DNA from: UBA1926 sp036732005
GTDB taxonomy: Bacteria > Planctomycetota > Phycisphaerae > Phycisphaerales > UBA1924
Length of the DNA: 64,000 nucleotides
Reading direction: 5' to 3'
NCBI GenBank assembly: GCA_036732005.1
Contig: DAINDF010000002.1
Coordinates: 186,001 to 250,000 of the forward strand
The position numbers and the translations under genes are program-made. This document shows positions 50,232-57,121 of the stretch, piece after piece (positions within the stretch are counted from its first letter, which is position 1; each line of letters begins with the position of its first letter). The notes below the pieces were generated by a model that was given only the letters and a program-made list of their open reading frames with translations, was not told where the DNA came from and did no database searches.

Positions 50232-50777
50232 TTACACCCCCCGGGGCGACTCGGCGAGGAAGGGCGCCAGCTCCGCAGGGATTTTCCGCAGCCCCCGGCG
50301 GCGAGCCTTGTCCACCGCGTACCGGAGCGAGTCGCGCATCCGCTCGCGGACGCGGTCGGTCACATTCAGGCCCCGGGCCTCCATGGTCTCCAGGGCGAAC
50401 CGCCACGCGTGGTATTCCTCGAGGCACCTGGGCTTGTAGGTCCCGAACCCGATCGCGTGGTGCCCGATCTCGTGGAGAAACACCGCCGCGGACATGGGCC
50501 CCCTCGGGCGCGGGGCCTCGATCAGGCGGGCCACCGAGCCGTCGGCGTAGGTAACCTGCCACGCCACCCCCGACATCGATGTCCGCCACTTCCGCACCCG
50601 CACGCCGTACTCGGCGAGCATCGCCCGCGTGATCTCCTCGTACCGCCGCTCCATCGCCCCCGCGGCCCGGGCCTTGGCGGGCCTGGCCGGCGGGGCCTTC
50701 TTTGCCTTGGGCTTGCCAAGGCGGAGCAGGTCCCAGAGCGTGCCCGGGAAGGGGATGGAAGCGTGTCGGCGTGGCAT
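50232..50777 (-). CDS. Putative zinc-dependent protein with HExxHH motif
   Basis: A 181-residue protein. A basic Ala/Pro/Lys-rich N-terminus (PKAKKAPPARPAKARA) precedes a domain with WQVTYADGSVARLIEAP, then FLHEIGHHAIGFG, a zincin-type HExxH with an extra His, and a downstream acidic LEEYHAWRFALE that could give the third ligand. No signal peptide is seen. No peptidase family can be assigned; proteins of this size with HEIGHH are conserved hypotheticals. The start is 9 nt after the fmt stop, and a TAGCCT hexamer sits 6 nt before the ATG. Confidence 0.7.
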   Translation of the reverse strand: MPRRHASIPFPGTLWDLLRLGKPKAKKAPPARPAKARAAGAMERRYEEITRAMLAEYGVRVRKWRTSMSGVAWQVTYADGSVARLIEAPRPRGPMSAAVFLHEIGHHAIGFGTYKPRCLEEYHAWRFALETMEARGLNVTDRVRERMRDSLRYAVDKARRRGLRKIPAELAPFLAESPRGV

Positions 50778-50783
50778 TCGGGC

Positions 50784-50789
50784 AGGCTA
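50784..50789 (-). promoter_or_regulatory. Putative -10 of a leaderless promoter, overlapping the fmt stop codon
   Basis: TAGCCT lies exactly 6 nt before the ATG at 50777; its first three bases are the fmt stop codon, so the match could be partly accidental and coupling to fmt is an alternative. Confidence 0.35.
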
Positions 50790-51728
50790 CTTCGTGTCGG
50801 GGCTCGCGTGCAGAGCCTCTCCGTTCTCGACCTTCCTCCCGCGGGCGAAATCGGCCCAAGGCATGACCCGCTTCCCGGGGGGCTGGACCTCCAACACCCG
50901 CAGGGCCGTGCCCGGGGCGCACCGGACGAGGCCCTGGGCGGCGTCCAGCAGGACGCCGGGGGGGGCCTCCCGCTCGTCTGATTGGGAATCGGCCCGGAGG
51001 ACCTTCAGGGGCTCGCCCCGGAACCCCACCGTCACGCCCGGCCAGGGGCTGAGCCCGTTGATCCGGGCCCGGCAGCGGGCCGCCTGATCCGCAAAGTCGA
51101 CCCTGCCGTCCGCCTTGGAGAGTCTCGGGGCCAGCGTGACTTGGGACTCATCCTGGGGGTGCGGCGAGAGCGTGCCGGCGGCGTGGCGGGCGAGCACCTC
51201 CAGCACCAGCGGGGCTCCGTCCTCGGCGAGGAGGTCGTGGAGTTCGCCCATGGTCTGGGTCGGCTCGACGGGCCGGCTCGACTGCCCCAGGATGAGCCCC
51301 GCGTCCATCCGGTCGGCCAGGGTGATCACGGAGTTGCCGATCTCGGCGTCCCCGGCGACCATCGCCGCGTTGATCGGGGCCGCCCCGCGCCAGCGGGGGA
51401 GGAGCGAGGCGTGCAGGTTGACCGCGAACCGATCGGCGAGCAGGGCCGCCGAGAGCTTCTGCCCGAACGCGATGACGACCCAGGCGTCCGCATCGTGCGC
51501 ACGGACCGCGTCGCGGATCTCGGGGAGGTTGACCTTCTCGGGCTTGAAGAGCGGCAGGCCCGGCGCCTCCGAGGCGGCCCACTCGCCGACGGGGGTGGGG
51601 GTCAGGCGGCCGCCGCGGCCCGCGGGGCGGTCGGGCTGGGTCACGATGGCGCGGATGGTGTGCGCGCGGGCGAGGGCGCGCAGGGTGGGAAGGCCGAAGG
51701 CGCCGGATCCGAAGTAGACGATCTTCAC
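50787..51728 (-). CDS. fmt: Methionyl-tRNA formyltransferase
   Basis: Formylates initiator Met-tRNA using 10-formyl-tetrahydrofolate. The 313-residue length matches the family. Catalytic and binding motifs: VIAFGQKLSAALL, then Asn and His of AVNLHASLLPRWRGAAPI with the SLLP loop, and the Asp of MDAGLILGQ; the C-terminal OB-like domain has INGLSPWPGVTV. GTG at 51728 is chosen because family sequences begin at KIVYFGSGAFG and TATTCT lies 7 nt upstream; the frame extends to an ATG at 51752 without a ribosome-binding site. Confidence 0.93.
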   Translation of the reverse strand: MKIVYFGSGAFGLPTLRALARAHTIRAIVTQPDRPAGRGGRLTPTPVGEWAASEAPGLPLFKPEKVNLPEIRDAVRAHDADAWVVIAFGQKLSAALLADRFAVNLHASLLPRWRGAAPINAAMVAGDAEIGNSVITLADRMDAGLILGQSSRPVEPTQTMGELHDLLAEDGAPLVLEVLARHAAGTLSPHPQDESQVTLAPRLSKADGRVDFADQAARCRARINGLSPWPGVTVGFRGEPLKVLRADSQSDEREAPPGVLLDAAQGLVRCAPGTALRVLEVQPPGKRVMPWADFARGRKVENGEALHASPDTK

Positions 51729-51735
51729 GGGGGTG

Positions 51736-51741
51736 AGAATA
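51736..51741 (-). promoter_or_regulatory. Putative -10 of a leaderless fmt promoter
   Basis: TATTCT (5 of 6 to TATAAT) lies 7 nt before the GTG of fmt. No Shine-Dalgarno is present. Confidence 0.45.
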
Positions 51742-51789
51742 GGGGTCGTCATCGTTCGCCCGAGGAAGAGCCCGCTCAAAAGGAAAGGA

Positions 51790-51811
51790 AGCCGGCGTTT
51801 CGGCGCCGGCT
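51790..51811 (-). terminator. Terminator of the lamin-tail/PEP-CTERM gene
   Basis: AGCCGGCG / CGCCGGCT is an 8-bp stem with a 6-nt loop; on the minus strand it is followed by TTCCTTTCCTTTT. Confidence 0.75.
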
Positions 51812-51848
51812 CCCGATCGTGCTCTTCAATTCCCTGGGCCGCGGGGAC

Positions 51849-52472
51849 TCAGCGGCGGCGGCGCACGGCGACGAGACCACCGAGGCCGAGGAGGGCGGCG
51901 GCGCCGGGGGCGGGGATGAACCGGCCCGGGTTGCCCAGGTCGCCATCGAAGGAGGCGTAAGAGCCGAACGCGTCGCCGGCGAAGGAGAGGACCCAGAGGG
52001 AGGGGTCGTTGGCGCCGAGGGCCCCGGCGAGGGGGTTGCCCGACGCGCCCTGGGTGCGGATGGTGCCGGGGAAGTCCTGGTCTCCGAAGGCGAGGCGGTC
52101 GGCGAGGGTGCCGGTGCCGTCGAAGAGGTTGATCTCGTCGCTGCGGCCGAGGTTGTTGGTGTACCCGCCGAGGACCTTGACGGCGGCGTCGAGGTTCCAG
52201 ACGAAGCGGAAGTCGGCGGCGTCGCCCTCGGTGATGACGACGCTCTCACCCGCGGCGACGACGCCGAAGCCCGAGAGGTCGAACTCGCCGACGAGGCGGC
52301 TGCTGTCGTCGTAGGACCAATTGGTCATGTCGACGGCGGTGTTGCCGACATTGGTGAACTCGACGAACTCGGGGCCGGTGCCCGAGTACATCCACTCGGT
52401 GATGCGGATGTCGGCGTTGGCGGCGCCCGCGGCGGCGCAAAGGGCGAGGGTGGTCGCGGTCTTGATGCTCAT
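51849..52472 (-). CDS. Secreted lamin-tail-like protein with PEP-CTERM-like tail
   Basis: A 207-residue exported protein. The signal peptide ends AANA, then comes a lamin-tail (LTD) fold opening IRITEWMYSGTGPEFVEFTNVG and NTAVDMTNWSYDD, later INLFDGTGTLADRLAFG. The C-terminus IPAPGAAALLGLGGLVAVRRRR is PEP-CTERM-like. AGGAGAGAG precedes the ATG, the same ribosome-binding sequence as the dockerin-tagged LTD gene upstream. LTD domains of secreted bacterial proteins are often fused to nucleases or adhesins; here none is attached. Confidence 0.8.
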   Translation of the reverse strand: MSIKTATTLALCAAAGAANADIRITEWMYSGTGPEFVEFTNVGNTAVDMTNWSYDDSSRLVGEFDLSGFGVVAAGESVVITEGDAADFRFVWNLDAAVKVLGGYTNNLGRSDEINLFDGTGTLADRLAFGDQDFPGTIRTQGASGNPLAGALGANDPSLWVLSFAGDAFGSYASFDGDLGNPGRFIPAPGAAALLGLGGLVAVRRRR

Positions 52473-52632
52473 GATGCTCTCTCCTGGATCCTGGACAAGG
52501 GGTGCGGAGGTGTCACCACCTCCGGGGATTGATGAGACGCTAGACAAACAACCGCCGGATCGGCCAGTCGACTCATGTGAAGATTCCGCTTAGGTCCGAC
52601 TGAGACCCGGGCGATGCCGAGGCGGGGCCGGG

Positions 52633-54069
52633 TCAGGGGCACCCGTTCAGGAACGCGGTCACGAAGGCGTTGATGTCCTGAAGGTCGAAGATGCCGTTGG
52701 GGTCGATATCCGCGGCGGGGTCCAGGGCGACGAACGCCGTGGTGAAGGCGATGAGGTCGGCGAGGTCGAGCAGGCCGAAGGGCTCGGCGATGTCCGCGGG
52801 GTTGCACCCGCCGACGCCGAACTCGTCGTTCCAGGCGTCGATGTCGGCCTGGGTGACCGAAGCGGCGTTGGCGCCGCCCGTGCCGTCGGTCTTGTCCATG
52901 TTCATCATGGCGAGCAGGGCGTTGGCGGCGCGGCCCTCGTAGAGGTAGCACTGCACGGTCTGCCCGGAGATGACGACGGGGTTGCCGAACTCGTCGAGGC
53001 AGTCGGTGAGGACATCGAGGTGCTCGCCGAGCTTGACCGCGATGAGGTCGCCGTCGGCGTTGTCGACGACGCCGTTAAAGTCGAAATCTCCGCGAACGAA
53101 GCGGAACTGGGCGATAGCGCCCCCGTCGTTGAAGCCGCCCGGGGTCATGGCGAACCCGGTGATGTCGAGGTCCTGGAAGCCGTCGCCGTTCGGGTCGGTG
53201 GGGGCGCCGGAGCTGCCCGGGAGGTAGGTGAAATCGCCGTCGTTGGGGCCCTGCTCGCCGTAGATCCACTCCTCGTCGGCCATGCGTGTGGGCACGGTGG
53301 CGCCCTCGCTGTTGAGGCGCAGGCCGAGGTTGGGGTTGGTGCCGTAATAGGCCACGCGGCTGATGGCGTCGGGGTTGAAGCCCGGGGTGTCGGAGATCTC
53401 CTGCTCGCTGGAGCGGACATACTCCTTGCCCCCTCCGTTGGACCAGGCGACATCGTCGATCTGCTGGAGAGGGTCGATCTGCCGGGCCGAGCCGGCGACG
53501 ACGGGGGTCTCGTTCCCGAAATCGATCTTGCCGTCGAAGTCGACATCGGGGTTGATGTCCTTGCGGAAGGCGTAGCCCGGCCCGTAGACGCTGGCGCCCC
53601 CGACGACCGAGTGGTTCGCGCGACCGCGGACGAGGACATAGCTCGAGCTGTCGTCGTTGGCGAGCTTGCCGGCGACATCGGTCGAAGGGATATGGGCCTG
53701 GTTGAACCCGACGGAGGCGGCGCCCGGGGGGAGGAGGAAGGGGATGTCGCTCAGCCCGCCGGTGTTGTTGTAGATGACGAGGAAGCCGTTGGCGCCGATC
53801 GAGAGCCCGTCGAGGCTGAACGCCTCGTCGATCTCGGGGACGGCCGAGGGGATGCCGTCGCCGTTGGGGTCGCTCCCGCCCTTGAGGGAGGCGATGGCGT
53901 AGCCGGTCAGGTCCATGCCGGGCTCTCCGTAGAGCTCGATGTATTCGAGGGCGGGGTCGAAGACATCGCCGTCGCCCGGTGGGTTCTCCCAGACCTCGCT
54001 GATGACGACCTGTGCGGAAGCGGAAGCGGCGAGGCCCGAGAGGGCGAGCAGGGCGAATGCGGATTTCAT
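52633..54069 (-). CDS. Secreted lamin-tail-like protein with GC-type dockerin tag
   Basis: A 478-residue exported protein: signal peptide ending ASAQ, LTD-like start VVISEVWENPPGDGD and LEYIELYGEPGMDLTGY, a middle domain with Asp-rich stretches (DPNGDGIPS, NPDVDFDGKIDFG, DFDFNGVVDNADGD, the last resembling a classical dockerin/calcium loop), then Cys-NPADIAEPFGLLDLADL and ADIDPNGIFDLQDI, ending NGCP. The second repeat reads DIDPNGIFDLQD, closer to a canonical calcium-binding loop than the other tags here. AGGAGAGAG precedes the ATG. Confidence 0.8.
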   Translation of the reverse strand: MKSAFALLALSGLAASASAQVVISEVWENPPGDGDVFDPALEYIELYGEPGMDLTGYAIASLKGGSDPNGDGIPSAVPEIDEAFSLDGLSIGANGFLVIYNNTGGLSDIPFLLPPGAASVGFNQAHIPSTDVAGKLANDDSSSYVLVRGRANHSVVGGASVYGPGYAFRKDINPDVDFDGKIDFGNETPVVAGSARQIDPLQQIDDVAWSNGGGKEYVRSSEQEISDTPGFNPDAISRVAYYGTNPNLGLRLNSEGATVPTRMADEEWIYGEQGPNDGDFTYLPGSSGAPTDPNGDGFQDLDITGFAMTPGGFNDGGAIAQFRFVRGDFDFNGVVDNADGDLIAVKLGEHLDVLTDCLDEFGNPVVISGQTVQCYLYEGRAANALLAMMNMDKTDGTGGANAASVTQADIDAWNDEFGVGGCNPADIAEPFGLLDLADLIAFTTAFVALDPAADIDPNGIFDLQDINAFVTAFLNGCP

Positions 54070-54145
54070 GGTTCTCTCTCCTGGGTTGGGTCGGGTTCGA
54101 GTCAGGCTTTGACGCGGTGTGGGGACCGCGGCGGCGAAGTGTGGC

Positions 54146-55177
54146 TCAGTCCGAGCCGTCCGTGCTGCCGTAGCGGCCCGAGGTCAGGTGTCCCGTGAAG
54201 ACCTCGTTCTTCGGGAAGTCGGGGTAGGTCCAGACGCCGTTCTCGAGCACTTCTCCGAACTCGAGATCGGCGTTGAGGTCCCTGAAGGCGGCGACATGGG
54301 CGTCGGCGAAGAGGAAGTTGCCGATGGTGCGGTCGGAGATCTTGTCCGAGAAGATGCGGAGCGTGGACTTGCCGTGGGCCGGGCCGAGGTCGTCGAAGGA
54401 GGCCTTCGCCCAGACGCCCGCGGCCGGGCCCGACTGGTTGCGAACGGGCCCGTCGGTGACGCTCTTGACGGTGGCGAGTCGTTCGCCATCGAACTCGATG
54501 AAGCCGTCGCCGCCCTCGTTGTTGTCGCTCCGCCCGTCGGCCATGATCGGGACGCGGGAGGGGGAGACGCCGGACATGTCGCGTTCGTTCAGCGGGCCGC
54601 GTTCGATCTGGCCCGCCGCGTTGGCCTGGAGGCCGCCGACGGAGCGGGCCTCGCGGTTCTTGAACTCGGTGTAGGCCATGTACCAGGTCTGGGTGTAATT
54701 CGTGTTGAAGCCCTGCTCGATCAGGGCGTCTCGCTCCTCGCGCGTGTAGGGCCGCCACGGGTCGTCGTTGAGGCGGTCGGAGGCGCCGTCCTCGGCCATC
54801 TGGAGGTTCTGGTTGGCCTGGGCCTCGGCGGAGGGGCAGAGCAGGTTGCCCACCTTGACGCCCCCGTTCACCTGATCGGCGATCCAGCCGGTGGTTTCGA
54901 TCGGGCCGTACCCGTTGAGGCCCCCCCTCCGGTTGTCGAATGGGCCGGAGGAGAGGAACCCCTGATTCTCGGCCGCGTAGACCGCGAAGCCCGTCCCCAG
55001 TTGGCGGAGGTTGCTGGCGCACGCGACGCGCTGGGCCGAGTCCCGCGCCGCCCCGAGAGCGGGCAGCAGGATGCCGATCAGCAACGCGATGATCGAGATG
55101 ACCACCAGCAACTCGATAAGCGTGAAGCCACGACGGAGAGAGCGGCGACCAGAACAGATCGGCCCGATGTTGCCCAA
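54146..55177 (-). CDS. Pseudopilin with prepilin-type N-terminus (TTG start)
   Basis: A 343-residue protein. The leader and helix are typical: LRRGFTLIELLVVISIIA, then LIGILLPALGAARDSAQRVACASNLRQLG, as in planctomycete pseudopilins with their ASNLRQ motif. The C-terminal domain includes FLFADAHVAAFRDLN. The start codon is TTG, supported by AGGAG 8 nt upstream and by the normal length of the leader. It heads a unit with the two lamin-tail proteins (77 nt to the next gene). Confidence 0.85.
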   Translation of the reverse strand: MGNIGPICSGRRSLRRGFTLIELLVVISIIALLIGILLPALGAARDSAQRVACASNLRQLGTGFAVYAAENQGFLSSGPFDNRRGGLNGYGPIETTGWIADQVNGGVKVGNLLCPSAEAQANQNLQMAEDGASDRLNDDPWRPYTREERDALIEQGFNTNYTQTWYMAYTEFKNREARSVGGLQANAAGQIERGPLNERDMSGVSPSRVPIMADGRSDNNEGGDGFIEFDGERLATVKSVTDGPVRNQSGPAAGVWAKASFDDLGPAHGKSTLRIFSDKISDRTIGNFLFADAHVAAFRDLNADLEFGEVLENGVWTYPDFPKNEVFTGHLTSGRYGSTDGSD

Positions 55178-55305
55178 GGCGGGATCTCCTTGCGTGAATT
55201 GGTCGCAAGGCTAGCCGGGCACGAATCGATGATGATTGTGTGAAGCATGAAGATTGCGTTCAGAATCGAATGTAAAGAATTGGTGAAGATCGGGCCGCAG
55301 TCGTC

Positions 55306-56514
55306 TCAGGCCATGCGTTCGCCCTCGGGCCCCAGGGGCAGCGACCGGGCCAGGTCGAGGTAGTTCTTGTAGTTCAGGCGGAGCTCTGTCATCGAGTCGC
55401 CGCCGAACTTGTCGAGGAAGCAGCGCGCAACCTCGAACGCCACGACATTCTCCATGACCACGCTCGCGGCCGAGACGGCGCAGACATCCGATCGTTCGTA
55501 CTGGCTGTGCTCGGCCTGCTTGGAGTTCAGGTCCACGCTGGGCAGGCCCTTGAGCAGGGTGGCGATTGGCTTCATCGTGCCGGTGACCACGATGGGCATG
55601 CCGTTGGTCATGCCGCCCTCGGTGCCGCCCGCGTTGTTGGTGGGGCGGGTGAAGCCCAGGCAGGTGTCGTCCATCTTCGATCCGTCGTAGACGATCGGGT
55701 CGTGAAGGTCGCCCCCCATGACCTCGCCCGCGCGCACGCCGGCGCCGATCTGCACCGCCTTGAAGGCCTGGATGCCCATGACGGCGTAGGCGATGCGGGC
55801 GTCGAGTTTGCTCGTCCAGTCCATGCTCGACCCGATGCCCGGCGGGCAGTTGAAGACATGGCACTCGACATGCCCGCCGACGGTGTCCTTGTCCTCCTTG
55901 GCCTTGCGGATGATCGCCCGCTGCCGCTCCGTCGTCGCGTCGTCGAGGGTGTAGGTGTCGCTGGCGTCCCGCTCGGGGACGAACTGCTTCCAGTTCTCTC
56001 GTGTGACGACCACCTCCGTGCGCGCATCGAGGATCTGGCGCACGAACCCAAAGACCTCGACCCCGAACGCGTCGCGGAGCAGGCACCTGGCGATCGCCCC
56101 CGCCGCGACCCGGCTCGCGGTCTCGCGGGCGCTCGCCCGCTCGAGCGTCTCCCGGCAGTCGGTGGTGAGCCACTTGACCGAGCCGGCGAGGTCGGCGTGC
56201 CCTGGGCGTGGGCGGTGGACGGGCGGGGTCCGTTGGAGGTCGTCGAGCCGGCTGTCGCGGTTGGCGATCCGGGCGACGACCGGGGCGCCGATCGTCTTAC
56301 CGAGCCGCACACCGCAGAGGAACTCGACGGTGTCGGTCTCGAGCTTCTGCCGCCCGCCGCGCCCGTACCCGCCCTGCCGGCGGAGGAGTTCGCCGTTGAT
56401 GAGGTCGAGGTCAAGGCAAAGCCCGGCGGGGAGCCCGGTGATGGTCGTGATGAGCGCCGGGCCGTGGCTCTCGCCTGCTGTCTGGTAATCGAGTCGTGGC
56501 TGGAAGGCTGGCAT
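55306..56514 (-). CDS. aroC: Chorismate synthase
   Basis: Last step of the shikimate pathway, converting 5-enolpyruvylshikimate 3-phosphate to chorismate with reduced FMN. It has 402 residues; signatures are TAGESHGPALITTITGLPAG, GGYGRGGRQKLETD, RPRPGHADLAGSVKW, SARETASRVAAGAIARCLL, NNAGGTEGGMTNGMPIVV and the terminal CAVSAASVVMENVVAFEVA. It stands alone on the minus strand, divergent from the DUF1643 gene. No Shine-Dalgarno is seen; a TAAACT hexamer lies 6 nt before the ATG. Confidence 0.96.
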   Translation of the reverse strand: MPAFQPRLDYQTAGESHGPALITTITGLPAGLCLDLDLINGELLRRQGGYGRGGRQKLETDTVEFLCGVRLGKTIGAPVVARIANRDSRLDDLQRTPPVHRPRPGHADLAGSVKWLTTDCRETLERASARETASRVAAGAIARCLLRDAFGVEVFGFVRQILDARTEVVVTRENWKQFVPERDASDTYTLDDATTERQRAIIRKAKEDKDTVGGHVECHVFNCPPGIGSSMDWTSKLDARIAYAVMGIQAFKAVQIGAGVRAGEVMGGDLHDPIVYDGSKMDDTCLGFTRPTNNAGGTEGGMTNGMPIVVTGTMKPIATLLKGLPSVDLNSKQAEHSQYERSDVCAVSAASVVMENVVAFEVARCFLDKFGGDSMTELRLNYKNYLDLARSLPLGPEGERMA

Positions 56515-56520
56515 GGCGGG

Positions 56521-56526
56521 AGTTTA
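56521..56526 (-). promoter_or_regulatory. Putative -10 of a leaderless aroC promoter
   Basis: TAAACT lies exactly 6 nt before the aroC ATG. The 80-bp divergent gap to the DUF1643 gene holds a second element of the same kind on the other strand. Confidence 0.5.
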
Positions 56527-56582
56527 GGGAGCGGGGGGGAGCGGGCGAGGGCGGCCGCCCCACAGGGTTCGGCTCGGGGCGG

Positions 56583-56588
56583 TATCGT
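56583..56588 (+). promoter_or_regulatory. Putative -10 of a leaderless promoter
   Basis: TATCGT lies exactly 6 nt before the ATG of the DUF1643 gene; no Shine-Dalgarno is present. Confidence 0.5.
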
Positions 56589-56594
56589 GCGCAC

Positions 56595-57110
56595 ATGCAC
56601 GACTGGATCCGGGGCGAGGCGGAGTTCTCCGCGTGCCGGCGGTACCGCTGGACACTCACCCGCATCCTGCGCGAGGGCGACGACCGGACCATGGCGATCA
56701 TCGGGCTCAACCCGAGCACCGCGACCGCGACGCGTGACGACCCGACCGTTCGAAGGTGCATCCGCTTCGCGATCCGCGAGGGGTTCGGGCGTTTCGTGAT
56801 GCTCAACGCGTTTGGGTACCGATCGACCGACCCCGCGGGGTTGCGGGCGGTCCGCGACCCGGTCGGGGCGGGAAACGACGGGGCGATCGCTCGGGCCGTC
56901 GGGGCGGCGGATTTGACGGTGTTCGCGTGGGGAACACACGCCGCCCTGCTGGACCGGCACGAGGCGATCCTGCAGCTGGTCGGTCCGCGGCACTGCTTCG
57001 GCGTGACCAAGGAGGGGTTCCCCAGGCACCCCCTCTACCTGCGCCGGGATGTTGAGATCGTGCCGTACGCCGAGGCGCTCGCGGGGCGTGGCGGCGTCGT
57101 CGCCAGTTGA
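56595..57110 (+). CDS. DUF1643 family protein
   Basis: A 171-residue cytoplasmic protein. Family blocks: SACRRYRWTLTRIL, MAIIGLNPSTATATRDDPTVRRC, FGRFVMLNAFGYRSTDP, VFAWGTHAAL and GVTKEGFPRHPLYL. The fold is related to uracil-DNA glycosylase-like or nucleotide-binding proteins by the NPSTA motif, but no function is established. The start is fixed by the -10 hexamer 6 nt upstream and by family length; the frame opens earlier at 56496. Confidence 0.85.
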   Translation: MHDWIRGEAEFSACRRYRWTLTRILREGDDRTMAIIGLNPSTATATRDDPTVRRCIRFAIREGFGRFVMLNAFGYRSTDPAGLRAVRDPVGAGNDGAIARAVGAADLTVFAWGTHAALLDRHEAILQLVGPRHCFGVTKEGFPRHPLYLRRDVEIVPYAEALAGRGGVVAS

Positions 57111-57121
57111 GAGGAGGCCGC

